A stretch of DNA of 64,000 nucleotides from Orrella dioscoreae (GCF_900089455.2 NZ_LT907988.1:310001-374000), one strand, 5' to 3'; counted from the stretch's first letter, positions 54,515 through 63,704 are shown. A program made the numbers and translations. The notes: a model not told the origin generated them from the sequence alone.

Positions 54515-55615
54515 ATGTCCGCCACCCCGAAGCGATCGACGCGCCGTGCGCCCGCGGGCGAGAACGCCGCGCCGTCCGACGCGCCGCCTGCCCGCCGTCC
54601 GCGCCGAGGCTCGGGCCGCGTGACCCTGGCCGACGTCGCGCGCGTGGCCGGCATGTCGATGCACACGGTCTCGCGCGTGCTCAACACGCCGGACAACGTG
54701 CCCGAGCGCACGGTGCGCATCATCCGCGACGCCATTGCGCAGACGGGCTATGTGCCGGATCTGATCGCCGGCAGCCTGGCCAGCGGCCGCAGCCGCCTGG
54801 TGGCGGTGGTCGTGCCCACGCTGGGCAGCCCGGTGTTCCTGGAGGCCCTGCAGGCGCTCAGCCATCACCTGAGCGGCCGGGGCTACCAGATGATGCTGGC
54901 CGAGAGCGGCTATGACGCCGACAAGGAAGCGGGCGCCCTGCAAGCCATCCTTGGCCGACGCCCCGATGGCATCGTGCTGATGCGCACGGTGTTGACCGAG
55001 GCCGCGCGCGTGCAGCTGCGCGCGGCGCGCATCCCGGTGGTGGAGGCCTGGGACTGGATCGCCGACCCGGTGGACATGCTCATCGGTTTCTCGCATGAGG
55101 CCGCGGGCGCCTGCGTGGCGCGTTTCCTGGCCGAAACGGGCCGGCGCCGTCCGGCCATCGTGGCGGGCGACGATCCCCGCGCGGGCCGGCGCCTGCGCAG
55201 CTTCATCGCGGCGGGGCGGGAGTGCGGGCTCATCGCTGCGCAGGCGCCCGAGCCGCCCATCGCGCTGCTGCGTGCGCCCGCCACCATGGGGGGCGGCCGG
55301 CGTGGCCTGGCCGACCTGCTCGCGCGCGACCCGGCCGTGGATGCCGTCGTCTGCAGCACCGACATGATCGCCATGGGCGTGCTGCTGGAGGCGGCCGCGC
55401 GCGGCCGCAGCGTGCCGCGGGACCTGGCCGTGGTCGGTTTCGGCGACCAGGCCTATGCCATGTCGACCACGCCGCCGCTCACCACGGTGCGCATCGACGG
55501 CTCGGCCATCGGCGCCCGTGCGGCGCAATGCATCGTGGACCGGCTGGAAGGCAGGCTGGTCGACGCGCCCATCGTGGACGTGGGTTTCACCCTGATGCGG
55601 CGGGAAAGCGCCTGA
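54515..55615 (+). CDS. LacI family transcriptional regulator
   Basis: A 366-residue regulator. A 35-residue Pro/Arg-rich leader precedes the LacI helix-turn-helix (about residues 36-60; VTLADVARVAGMSMHTVSRVLN) and hinge helix (SLASGRSR), then a periplasmic-binding-protein-like core (about 92-360). It starts 11 bases after CAGGAG. It lies immediately upstream of the DapA-like operon in the same direction, with a palindromic operator between, so it is very likely the local repressor. Confidence 0.93.
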   Translation: MSATPKRSTRRAPAGENAAPSDAPPARRPRRGSGRVTLADVARVAGMSMHTVSRVLNTPDNVPERTVRIIRDAIAQTGYVPDLIAGSLASGRSRLVAVVVPTLGSPVFLEALQALSHHLSGRGYQMMLAESGYDADKEAGALQAILGRRPDGIVLMRTVLTEAARVQLRAARIPVVEAWDWIADPVDMLIGFSHEAAGACVARFLAETGRRRPAIVAGDDPRAGRRLRSFIAAGRECGLIAAQAPEPPIALLRAPATMGGGRRGLADLLARDPAVDAVVCSTDMIAMGVLLEAAARGRSVPRDLAVVGFGDQAYAMSTTPPLTTVRIDGSAIGARAAQCIVDRLEGRLVDAPIVDVGFTLMRRESA

Positions 55616-55695
55616 GGCATTCCGCCCCGGTTTTCCTTTCCCGGCCGCCGACTACGCGTAAGCCCCTATGGCAGAGACGGTCCTCGCGCCGTAAT

Positions 55696-55707
55696 ATTAG
55701 CGCTAAT
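55696..55707. promoter_or_regulatory. perfect palindrome, candidate LacI-family operator
   Basis: ATTAGCGCTAAT is a perfect 12-bp palindrome with the central CG common to LacI-family operators, flanked by further A/T symmetry. It lies 41 bases before the DapA-like gene and downstream of the LacI gene, as expected for repressor binding at the operon promoter. Confidence 0.7.
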
Positions 55708-55747
55708 AATTCACTAGGCCCGGCTGCCGCCGGGCGCAGGAGACCGC

Positions 55748-56653
55748 ATGCTGGACCAGGCCAAAGGCGTCTATATCGTCGCGCAGACGCCCTTCAAGGA
55801 GAACGGCGAGATCGACCTCGACAGCGTGGACACGCTGACGGATTTCTATTTCCAGCACGGGGCCAGCGGCCTGACGGTGCTGGGCGTGGCCGGCGAGGCC
55901 AACAAGCTGACCCAGGCGGAGTCGGTGGCCGTGGCGGCGCGCTACGTGAAGCGTGCGCAGGGCCGGCCGGTAGTGGTCGGCGTGAGCCACAGCAGCGTGG
56001 CGCAACTGGCCGAATTGACGGCACTGGTGATGGACCAGGGCGCCCAGGGCGTGATGATCGCGCCGCCCGGCGGCCTGCGCACCGAGCAGGAGGTGCTGGG
56101 CTACTTCGACGCGGTTTTCAAGCGCATCGGCAACGTGCCTGTCGTGCTGCAGGATTTTCCCTTCTCCACCGGCACCTGGATGTCGGTGCCGATCATGGGC
56201 GAACTGATTGCGCGCCACGCACAGATCCAGGTCATCAAGGAAGAAGACCTGCCCAGCCTCACCAAGATCACCAGGCTGCGTGCCCTGCCCGGGCGCCGCG
56301 TGGCGATCCTGACTGGCAACAACGCCATGTTCCTGCCGCTGGAGCTGGGGCGCGGGATCGACGGGCCGATGGCGGGTTTCTCGCATCCCGAGATGCTGTC
56401 GCAGGTCTACGCCCTTTACACCGCGGGGAAGGTGGGCGAGGCGCACGACGTGTTCGACCGCTATCTGCCTTTGCTCAGCTACGAGAACCAGAGCCAATGG
56501 GGGGTGGCGGTGCGCAAGGAGGTGCTGCGGCGGCGTGGCGCGATCCGGCACGCCGGCATGCGCACGCCCGGCCCCAGGCTGGATGCCACGGATCACGCGG
56601 AAATCGACCGCCTGCTGCAACGCCTGGCGCGCGACCTCAAGGACGCGGGCTGA
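55748..56653 (+). CDS. dihydrodipicolinate synthase/N-acetylneuraminate lyase (DapA) family protein
   Basis: A 301-residue TIM-barrel class I aldolase family member. Schiff-base Lys164 is present (QVIKEEDLP). Other catalytic sites differ from true DapA: the pair of Thr in the GTTGE loop is GVAGE here, and the usual Tyr is absent from the QDFPFSTG segment. It is therefore not a lysine-pathway enzyme; a sugar-acid dehydratase or 2-oxoacid lyase is more likely. It is preceded by AGGAG and a LacI-type operator and followed by Bug and FAD-oxidoreductase genes. Confidence 0.88.
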   Translation: MLDQAKGVYIVAQTPFKENGEIDLDSVDTLTDFYFQHGASGLTVLGVAGEANKLTQAESVAVAARYVKRAQGRPVVVGVSHSSVAQLAELTALVMDQGAQGVMIAPPGGLRTEQEVLGYFDAVFKRIGNVPVVLQDFPFSTGTWMSVPIMGELIARHAQIQVIKEEDLPSLTKITRLRALPGRRVAILTGNNAMFLPLELGRGIDGPMAGFSHPEMLSQVYALYTAGKVGEAHDVFDRYLPLLSYENQSQWGVAVRKEVLRRRGAIRHAGMRTPGPRLDATDHAEIDRLLQRLARDLKDAG

Positions 56654-56775
56654 CGTAGTCGTACCCGGCAGTACCCGCGCACAGCCCGCCCGCAAGAGGC
56701 GCGCGTGCGCAGACGTCGCAATCGTTGCGTGGCAAGGGCCGCGCAACGACACACAACACATCAAGGAGACAAGCG

Positions 56776-57762
56776 ATGTTCCAGCCTTACACGCAACGCC
56801 TTCTGGCCGCCTGCCTGGGTGCGGCCACCCTCGCCACCGTGCCGCTGGCCGCGCAGGCCGCCGACAAGTGGCCTACCAAGCCGCTGCGGCTCATCATCCC
56901 CTTCGCGGCGGGCGGCAACACCGACGTGGTCGCGCGTCTCATCGCCCCGCACATCGAGAAGGCCGTGGGCCAGACGGTGGTCGTGGAGAACCGCCCGGGC
57001 GCGGCCGGCAACATTGCCGCCGAGTTCGTGGCCAAGGCAGATGCCGATGGCTATACCTTCCTGATGGGCACGGTGGGCACGCAGGCCATCAACTACAGCA
57101 TCTACAAGGACATCCGCTTCAAGGCTGCCGATTTCGCGCCGGTGACGCTGGTGGCGTCGGTGCCCAACGTTCTGGTGGTGACGCCGTCGATGCCGGTCAA
57201 GAGCGTGAAGGAACTGATCGAATACGGCCGCAAGAATCCAGGCAAGCTCAGCTTCGCGTCCAGCGGCGCCGGCAGCTCCATCCACCTGTCGGGCGAAATG
57301 TTCAAGAGCCGCGAGAAGATCGACATGGTGCATGTGCCCTACAAGGGCAGCGCGCTGGCGGTCACCGACCTGATCGGCGGCCAGGTCAACCTGATGTTCG
57401 ACAACCTGCCGACCTCCCTGCCGCATATCCAGACAGGCAAGCTGCGCGCCCTCGCGGTGACCAGCGCCCAGCGCAGCACCAACCTGCCCGACGTCCCCAC
57501 CATGGCGGAAGCCGGCGTGCCCAACTTCGAGGCGGGTTCGTGGTTCGGCGTCCTGGCGCCCAGGAAGACCTCGCCCGACATCATCGCGCGCATCGACGAC
57601 GCCATCCAGAAGGCCATGGCGCAGCCCGAGATGCAGAAGCGCGTGGTCGAGCTGGGCGCGGTGCCGATGGTGAAGGGCCCCAAGGACTTCGACGCCTTCA
57701 TCGGCACCGAGATCGAGAAGTGGAAGGCCGTGGTGAAGGACGCCAACATCGAGCCGAACTGA
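56776..57762 (+). CDS. Bug-family tripartite tricarboxylate transporter receptor
   Basis: A 328-residue periplasmic receptor with a signal peptide (about residues 1-28, ending AAQAA) and the Bug signatures PLRLIIPFAAGGNTDVVAR, VVENRPGAAGNIAAEF and DADGYTFLMG. Start at 56776 follows AAGGAGA. It is the second gene of the LacI-controlled unit and probably imports the compound handled by the DapA-like and FAD-linked enzymes. Confidence 0.94.
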   Translation: MFQPYTQRLLAACLGAATLATVPLAAQAADKWPTKPLRLIIPFAAGGNTDVVARLIAPHIEKAVGQTVVVENRPGAAGNIAAEFVAKADADGYTFLMGTVGTQAINYSIYKDIRFKAADFAPVTLVASVPNVLVVTPSMPVKSVKELIEYGRKNPGKLSFASSGAGSSIHLSGEMFKSREKIDMVHVPYKGSALAVTDLIGGQVNLMFDNLPTSLPHIQTGKLRALAVTSAQRSTNLPDVPTMAEAGVPNFEAGSWFGVLAPRKTSPDIIARIDDAIQKAMAQPEMQKRVVELGAVPMVKGPKDFDAFIGTEIEKWKAVVKDANIEPN

Positions 57763-57812
57763 GCGCTGGCTGGCATCAGCGCCCGCAAGATATCGACAGG
57801 AGCAGAAGTGTC

Positions 57813-59237
57813 ATGGCACACGCGTTGAGCGAGTCCCTGCGCGCCGCCTTCCAGGGGCGCGTGATCGAAGACCGGGACGCGCTCGCGCCCCACCTGACCG
57901 ACTATCGCAAGCGCTGGACGGGCCGCAGCATCGCGCTCGTCCAGCCCGAGCGGACCGAGGACGTCGCGGCGCTGGTGCGCTGGTGCGGCGAGCACGGCGT
58001 GTCGCTGTTTCCCCAGGGCGGCAACACCGGGCTGGTGGGCGGCAGCGTGCCGGACGACAGCGGCCACAGCATCATCCTGTCGCTGGCGCGCATGAACGCC
58101 ATCGTCGATGTCGATCCCTACAACAACACCTTGACGGCGCAAGGCGGCGCGGTGCTGGCTTCCGTGCAGGAAGCCGCCGCGCGCGCGGGCCGCCTGTTCC
58201 CGCTGAGCCTGGGGGCCGAAGGCAGCTGCACGCTGGCGGGCAACCTGTCGACCAACGCGGGCGGCATCCAGGTGCTGCGCTACGGCAATGCGCGCGATCT
58301 CTGCCTGGGGCTGGAGGTGGTGCTGCCCGACGGCCAGGTGTGGAACGGCTTGCGCGGCCTGCGCAAGGACAACACCGGTTATGACCTGAAGCAGCTCTTC
58401 ATCGGCGCGGAGGGCACGCTGGGCATCATCACCGCGGCCACCGTCAAGCTGTTTCCGCGTCCCGCCGCGCAGATGACGGCGTTCGCCGCCGTGCCCGACG
58501 CGCACAGCGCGGTGAAGCTGCTGGCGCTGGCGCAGTCCTGCCTGTCCGCCAGTCTGACCGCCTTTGAACTGATCAGCGGTCCGGCAGTGGCGCTCGTGCT
58601 GCACCACATGCCGGGTGCGCGCAGTCCCGTCGAAACCCAGGCCCCGTACTACGTGCTGCTCGAGTCCAGCGACGCGGAAAACGAGGCGCACGCGACGGCG
58701 CGCTTCGAGGCCCTGATGGCCGCGGCATTCGAGGACGGCATCGTCACCGACGCGGCCATTGCGTCGTCGCTGGCGCAGTCGGCCGCCTTCTGGAAGATCC
58801 GCCATCACCTGCCCGAGGCGCAGACCGCGGACGGCGAGAACGTGAAGCACGACATCTCGCTGCCCATTTCCCGCATCGGCGAGTTCATCGATGCCGCGGG
58901 CGCCGCGGTGCAGCGCGTGCTGCCGGGGGCGCGCATCTTCGTCTTCGGTCACGTGGGCGACGGCAACCTGCACTACAACGTGTCGGCTCCTGCAGGGTCG
59001 GATGCCGAGGCGTACCGCGCCATGCGGGCGTCGGAGAAGACGATTTCGCAGGCCATCTATGACGTGGTGGCCGGCATGAACGGGTCCATCTCCGCCGAGC
59101 ACGGCGTGGGCCAGCTGCGCGTGAGCACCGTTGCGGGCTACAAGCAGCCGGTGGAAATGGCGATGATGGCGCGCATCAAGCAGCTGTTCGATCCGAAGGG
59201 GATATTCAATCCTGGGCGGGTGGTGGCGCGCCAGTAG
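57813..59237 (+). CDS. FAD-linked oxidoreductase (D-2-hydroxyacid/D-lactate dehydrogenase type)
   Basis: A 474-residue flavoenzyme. The FAD-binding loop PQGGNTGLVGGS is at residues 68-79, with the second FAD segment LSLGAEGSCTLAGNLSTNAGG; the C-terminal FAD-linked oxidase domain contains FGHVGDGNLHYNV and ends FNPGRVV. This is closest to D-2-hydroxyglutarate/D-lactate dehydrogenases that oxidise a D-2-hydroxyacid to a 2-oxoacid. The start at 57813 lies about 50 bases after the Bug stop and follows CAGGAG. It is the third gene of the LacI-controlled unit. Confidence 0.93.
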   Translation: MAHALSESLRAAFQGRVIEDRDALAPHLTDYRKRWTGRSIALVQPERTEDVAALVRWCGEHGVSLFPQGGNTGLVGGSVPDDSGHSIILSLARMNAIVDVDPYNNTLTAQGGAVLASVQEAAARAGRLFPLSLGAEGSCTLAGNLSTNAGGIQVLRYGNARDLCLGLEVVLPDGQVWNGLRGLRKDNTGYDLKQLFIGAEGTLGIITAATVKLFPRPAAQMTAFAAVPDAHSAVKLLALAQSCLSASLTAFELISGPAVALVLHHMPGARSPVETQAPYYVLLESSDAENEAHATARFEALMAAAFEDGIVTDAAIASSLAQSAAFWKIRHHLPEAQTADGENVKHDISLPISRIGEFIDAAGAAVQRVLPGARIFVFGHVGDGNLHYNVSAPAGSDAEAYRAMRASEKTISQAIYDVVAGMNGSISAEHGVGQLRVSTVAGYKQPVEMAMMARIKQLFDPKGIFNPGRVVARQ

Positions 59238-59357
59238 CGTCCTGCGCCGCGCCTCGCGGCATAGCCGCCATCGTTACGCGTGGTCGCAATCTTGCCAGCG
59301 GCATGTCAGGCTGCCGGGGCTAGAATTTTTCGCTCCCCACCCGACAACGAGAACAGC

Positions 59358-60869
59358 ATGAGACAAACCCTGCATCGCCTGGGGCGCAACGCCGCACCCG
59401 TCCTGCTCCTGAGCGTGGCCGTTGCCGCGCAGGCCGCGGATGCACCGCCCCGTGACGAGTTCTTCTGGCTGGGGGAAATCAACAAGGCCACCGCGGTCAT
59501 CAATACGGATCAGGGCCTGCTCGACAAGGCCATGGCGCCGCGCCTGGCCGCCGGCCTGCAGAAGGTGCTGGACGCGGGCAACGCTGCCGGCGCCAAGCGC
59601 CCGAATACGGTCATCACCTTCGAGCCGCTGCTGATCAAGGCCGCGGGCGAGGACATCACCCTGCTGCATGCCGGCCGCTCCAGCCAGGACATGCATGCGA
59701 CCTTCCGCGCGGCCATGCTGCGCGACAAGCTGCTGGCGCTCAGCACGCAACTGAACCAGACCGCTGGCACCCTGGTCGAGCTGGCGAGCCAGCACGTGGA
59801 CACCATCGTGCCCAACTACACCAACGGCGTGGCCGCCCAGCCCAACAGCTACGGCCATTACCTGCTGGGCCATGCCGCCGGCCTGCAGCGCGATGCCGAA
59901 CGCATCCGCGAGGCCTATGCCCGGATAGACCGGTCCCCGATGGGCACGACCGTGCTCAATGGCACGGGCTGGCCGCTGGACCGCCAGCGCATGGCCGACT
60001 ACCTGGGCTTTGGCGCCTTGGTGGAGAACGCCTATGACGCCTCGCAGATCGCCGCCATGGACCAGCCGGTGGAGGTGGCATCCATCGTGACCGCCATCGC
60101 CCTGCATGCCGGCAATTTCGTCGAGGACGTGCTGACGCAGTATGCCCAGCCGCGCCCATGGATCCTGCTGGAGGAAGGCGGCGGCAATACCTATGTGTCG
60201 AGCGCGATGCCGCAGAAACGCAATCCGGGTTTGCTCAACAACACGCGCAGCGAGGCGTCCACGGCGTTGACGCTGGCCATGGGGCCGGTCCTGCAGACCC
60301 ACAACATCACGCCCGGCATGCCCGATCCCAAGGACGTGACGCAGAACGCTGCAATGGTGGACGCCGCCATCGCCGTGCTGAAGCGCTGGGACCGCGTGCT
60401 GAAGGCGCTGGTGATCAACCGGGATCGCGCGCTGGAGGAACTCAACAGCGACTGGACCGCCTCGCAGGAACTGGCGGACGTGCTGATGCGGGATCACGGC
60501 CTGCCCTTCCGGGTGGGCCACCATTTCGCGTCCGAGGTGGTCACCCATGCGCGCGAGCACGGCATCCGCCCGCCCGACTTCCCCTACGCCGAGGCGCGGC
60601 GCATCTACGGCGAGGCGGTGAAGGGCACGAAATACCAGGCCGACCTGCCCATGGACGAGGCGGCGTTCCGCGCCGCGCTGGATCCGCGCGCCATCGTGGC
60701 GGCGCGGGCGACCGCCGGCGGGCCGCAAGCGGCAGAGATGGCGCGCATGCTTGAGCTGGCCCGCAAGCGCCTGGCTGCGGACGCCGGCTGGGCCAGCGCG
60801 CGTCGCGACCACATCGACGATGCCTTGGCGCGGCTGGACAGGGATTTCGCCCGGCTGCTGCCGCCCTGA
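59358..60869 (+). CDS. exported argininosuccinate-lyase-like protein (fumarase/aspartase superfamily)
   Basis: A 503-residue lyase-superfamily protein. The signature SSAMPQKRNPG is intact, as is NSYGHYLLGHA in the substrate-binding region; overall order matches argininosuccinate lyase. Unlike that cytosolic enzyme, the N-terminus (MRQTLHRLGRNAAPVLLLS, then VAVAAQAADA) is a convincing Sec signal peptide, so the protein is probably periplasmic. The compound it cleaves there is unknown. It is not in an arginine operon. A strong hairpin follows its stop. Confidence 0.82.
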   Translation: MRQTLHRLGRNAAPVLLLSVAVAAQAADAPPRDEFFWLGEINKATAVINTDQGLLDKAMAPRLAAGLQKVLDAGNAAGAKRPNTVITFEPLLIKAAGEDITLLHAGRSSQDMHATFRAAMLRDKLLALSTQLNQTAGTLVELASQHVDTIVPNYTNGVAAQPNSYGHYLLGHAAGLQRDAERIREAYARIDRSPMGTTVLNGTGWPLDRQRMADYLGFGALVENAYDASQIAAMDQPVEVASIVTAIALHAGNFVEDVLTQYAQPRPWILLEEGGGNTYVSSAMPQKRNPGLLNNTRSEASTALTLAMGPVLQTHNITPGMPDPKDVTQNAAMVDAAIAVLKRWDRVLKALVINRDRALEELNSDWTASQELADVLMRDHGLPFRVGHHFASEVVTHAREHGIRPPDFPYAEARRIYGEAVKGTKYQADLPMDEAAFRAALDPRAIVAARATAGGPQAAEMARMLELARKRLAADAGWASARRDHIDDALARLDRDFARLLPP

Positions 60870-60918
60870 GGCGCCACGGCGGCCGGCCGGCGGGCCGCCT
60901 GGAAAGAAAGGGATATCG

Positions 60919-60951
60919 CGGCAGGCGCGGGTGAGGGTGCCGCGCCTGCCG
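60919..60951. terminator. bidirectional terminator hairpin
   Basis: CGGCAGGCGCGG (60919-60930) and CCGCGCCTGCCG (60940-60951) are perfect 12-bp inverted arms with a nine-base loop, between the convergent lyase-like and 5'-nucleotidase genes. No long T-run follows on either strand. Confidence 0.6.
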
Positions 60952-60958
60952 GTCGTTC

Positions 60959-62869
60959 CTACTCCGTGAACGATTTCGTGCTGTAGAGATCGTCAGCCAC
61001 CCGGTTCAGGACGGGCAGGCCCGTGCCTGGATCCCTGGGCTGCTTGTCGATGTAGGCCTGGAAGACGTCGGCGTCGAGCGCACCGATGTCCTCGCGGCGG
61101 TCGGTGGGAACGTTGCCGAGTGTCGTGTAGCCGTCACCGCCGCCCGCCAGGAAACTCAGCAGGAACAGGCGGTACGTGCGGGTTTCGTCCAGGGGCAACC
61201 AGGTGTTGGTGGCCTGGTCCAGGACTTCCAGGTTGCTGGCGCGGTTGCCCTTGGCTTGCGTGCGGTCGGCATCCCAACGCAGGCCGCCCGCATACGGGTA
61301 GGGCCCGGTAGTCCCACCGGTGCGGAAGACGGCGTCCATGCCGTCCTCGATCATTGCCTTGACCTCGACGCCGGTGACTTCCATGCGCCACAGCACATTG
61401 CCGAACGGCAGCACCTCGATGACCTGGGCAGCGGTGATGCGGCCGGGGTTCAGGGGCTGGCGCACGCCACCGCCATTCTGGAGCGCAATGTCGGCACCAC
61501 CGTAGCTGTCGTTGGCCATGTCCAGGTAGGCCTGCGCCACCAGTTGCTGGATATCGCCACCGCGCTGGGCGACCTTGCCTTCCGCGTTGCAGGCGGCGCT
61601 GGAGTTGCTGGTGTCTCCACCGGTGCCCGGCACCCGGCGGCGGCACAGTTCCTGCGTCACCAGCGCCACTTCGCTCTGGCTGTAGACCTCGACCTTGTCC
61701 TTGAAGGGTTGCAGCACGGCCTCGGCGCCGGCGTCCGGTGCCTGCTGGCGCAGGTATCCGGCGGCCGCCAGGTCCGCTTGGAACGCCACGAGATCCTCGG
61801 GGGATGGCGCGGCGCCTCCCACGGTCACGGTCTCGCCCAGAAGGACGTGAGGCGTGCCTTCGCAGGCGGTCACGTCGCCGTTGGCGTCGAAGCTGACCTT
61901 CAACTCGCCCAGCACCTTCGTGTATTCCCAGGCCTGCACCAGGCAGACCTGCTTGCCGTCCTTGTCGGTGAGACGGGTGGGATAGGGGCCTTCCGGGGAG
62001 CCCACGTCATAGGTCTCCAGCGTGTCCGGGCCGAGGAGCGAGTGCGAATCGCCGCCCACCACGACGTCCACGCCGCTCAGCCTGGCGATGACGTCCTTGT
62101 CGTAGTGGTAGCCGATGTGGCTGAGGACGATGACCTTGTCGATGCCATCGGCGCGCAGGGCGTCGATCTGCGCCTGGGCTGCTTCCGTTTCGTCCGAGAA
62201 CGTCGTGGTGGCATCCGGGCTGGAGGATTGCTTGGTTTTGGTGGCGATGGTCAGGCCGACGATGCCGATGCGCTGGCCGTCGCGCTCGATGATCGTCGAT
62301 GGATTGACCAGACCGGTGCCGTGCAGCGGGGAGCTTTCTCCGAATTGCACGTTCGCACTGAGTACCGGGGTCTTGCAGGTGTCGGCGTGGAGGAAGTCGA
62401 TGAAGCCTTTGAGGCCGGCGTCGCCCTTGTCGAATTCGTGGTTGCCCACGGCCATCGCATCGAAGCAGACGGTGTTCATCAGCGCGGCATCGGCCTGTCC
62501 GGCCTCGCCGGCACGATTGAAGTACAGCGTGCCGGTCAGGGCGTCACCCGCGTGCAACGTGATCACGTTCGATGATTCGGCGGCCAGCGCGTCGATGGCT
62601 GCCTTCACGCGGGGCATGCCCGCCGAGGCGATTTCCACCTCGGTGGGCGTGCCCGTGCTGTCCTTCAGCATGAGGGTCCTGTCGGAACTGTCCAACGCGG
62701 AGTGCTGGTCGTTGATGTGGAGGATCGTCAGCTCCAGCGGACGGGGTTCCGCGGGCGTCTCGGTGACGGGGGGCGTTTCATCGTCGTCGTTGCTGCTGCC
62801 GCAGCCCGCCATCAGCGCCATTGCGCTCAGCATCGCGGCGGCGATCGCGTTCCGTTTCCAGTCCTTCAT
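60959..62869 (-). CDS. 5'-nucleotidase/UshA-type metallophosphatase lipoprotein
   Basis: A 636-residue surface or periplasmic lipoprotein. It has a signal peptide with lipobox LMAGC (Cys23), an acidic linker (SSNDDDETPP), an N-terminal metallophosphatase domain with the metal ligands LHINDQHSAL, GDALTG, GNHEFDKGD and VGGDSHSLLG, and a C-terminal 5'-nucleotidase domain with LQNGGGVRQPLNPG and a substrate-stacking region near GDGYTTLG. It would hydrolyse extracellular nucleotides to nucleosides and phosphate. It is monocistronic, between two hairpin-bounded neighbours. Confidence 0.93.
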   Translation of the reverse strand: MKDWKRNAIAAAMLSAMALMAGCGSSNDDDETPPVTETPAEPRPLELTILHINDQHSALDSSDRTLMLKDSTGTPTEVEIASAGMPRVKAAIDALAAESSNVITLHAGDALTGTLYFNRAGEAGQADAALMNTVCFDAMAVGNHEFDKGDAGLKGFIDFLHADTCKTPVLSANVQFGESSPLHGTGLVNPSTIIERDGQRIGIVGLTIATKTKQSSSPDATTTFSDETEAAQAQIDALRADGIDKVIVLSHIGYHYDKDVIARLSGVDVVVGGDSHSLLGPDTLETYDVGSPEGPYPTRLTDKDGKQVCLVQAWEYTKVLGELKVSFDANGDVTACEGTPHVLLGETVTVGGAAPSPEDLVAFQADLAAAGYLRQQAPDAGAEAVLQPFKDKVEVYSQSEVALVTQELCRRRVPGTGGDTSNSSAACNAEGKVAQRGGDIQQLVAQAYLDMANDSYGGADIALQNGGGVRQPLNPGRITAAQVIEVLPFGNVLWRMEVTGVEVKAMIEDGMDAVFRTGGTTGPYPYAGGLRWDADRTQAKGNRASNLEVLDQATNTWLPLDETRTYRLFLLSFLAGGGDGYTTLGNVPTDRREDIGALDADVFQAYIDKQPRDPGTGLPVLNRVADDLYSTKSFTE

Positions 62870-62983
62870 TTGCCTCTATCCATCGGTGGTGATCGAGGCC
62901 CGCATTCTGTTTGCCGTGTGTGACGGCGGCGTGAATCCAGAATGAAAAAACAATCATCGGAAATGAAAATGAAATCCCCCGGC

Positions 62984-63015
62984 TTGACATGGTTTTGACA
63001 CGCCGCCGGTATAGT
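62984..63015 (+). promoter_or_regulatory. putative sigma-70 promoter of the DedA gene
   Basis: TTGACA occurs at 62984-62989 and again at 62995-63000, and TATAGT (63010-63015) is a good -10 box. The spacing is 20 bases from the first and 9 from the second, so neither pair is ideal. Because the -10 overlaps the GTG at 63014, that GTG cannot be the translation start. Confidence 0.5.
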
Positions 63016-63052
63016 GCGGACTGCTTTCCGTTTCTTTGCTTGTCGCAGCATC

Positions 63053-63688
63053 ATGAACCCTATCGACGCTTTTTCCTGGCTCACCAGCGAGCACGGCCTC
63101 ATGGCCCTGCTGGCGCAGAACTGGGTGCTGGGCACCTTCATCATCTGCGCGGTCGTCTTCGTGGAGACAGGGCTGGTGATCATGCCCTTCCTGCCGGGCG
63201 ATTCGCTGCTTTTCGCCGCCGGCGCCTTCCTGGGGCTGGCGGGCGTGTCGCCCTGGCTGCCCTTGCTGGCCGTGACGGTGGCGGCCATCGCGGGCGATGC
63301 GCTGAACTACAGCATCGGCAACTCGCCGCTCAGCCAGCGCATCCTGGCGCGCAAGCTCGTGAAGCCCGCGCACATGGAAAAGGCCGCTGGCTACTTCGCG
63401 CGCTTCGGCGCGCAGACCATCATCGTGGCGCGCTTCATTCCCATCGTGCGTACCGTGGCGCCGTTCTGCGCAGGCCTGGCCAGGATGCCCCGCCGCACGT
63501 TCTTCGCCTACAACGTGGTGGGGGCGGCGCTGTGGGTGGGCGTGATGCTGCTGGCCGGCCACTTCCTGGGCGCGATTCCGTGGGTGAAGCAGAACCTGCA
63601 CTGGGTGTCGCTCATCATCATCGTGCTGTCGGTGGGGCCGCTGGCCATTCACGCGCTGGCGCGCTGGCGCAACCGGCAGGGCGCCTGA
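63053..63688 (+). CDS. DedA family inner-membrane protein
   Basis: A 211-residue multi-pass membrane protein of the DedA/VTT family. The diagnostic part is FVETGLVIMPFLPGDSLLFAAG with its acidic residue and FLPGDS, followed by ARFIPIVRTVAPFCAGLARM containing the functionally important Arg residues, and YNVVGAALWVG. DedA proteins act as lipid-carrier scramblases that maintain envelope homeostasis. The start at 63053 was chosen because the longer GTG start lies inside the promoter. Confidence 0.93.
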   Translation: MNPIDAFSWLTSEHGLMALLAQNWVLGTFIICAVVFVETGLVIMPFLPGDSLLFAAGAFLGLAGVSPWLPLLAVTVAAIAGDALNYSIGNSPLSQRILARKLVKPAHMEKAAGYFARFGAQTIIVARFIPIVRTVAPFCAGLARMPRRTFFAYNVVGAALWVGVMLLAGHFLGAIPWVKQNLHWVSLIIIVLSVGPLAIHALARWRNRQGA

Positions 63689-63704
63689 CGCGCACCGGCC
63701 TTCC

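Noticed and set aside
55748-56653. True dihydrodipicolinate synthase (dapA) of lysine synthesis
   Set aside because: The Thr pair and Tyr required by DapA are absent, and the gene is in a LacI-controlled catabolic unit.
56535-57812. In-frame 5' extension of the FAD-oxidoreductase frame
   Set aside because: The extension overlaps the Bug gene in another frame; the true start at 57813 has CAGGAG and gives the normal family length.
63014-63052. GTG start giving a longer DedA protein
   Set aside because: The GTG overlaps the TATAGT -10 box, so it would not be in the mRNA; ATG 63053 begins the conserved region.
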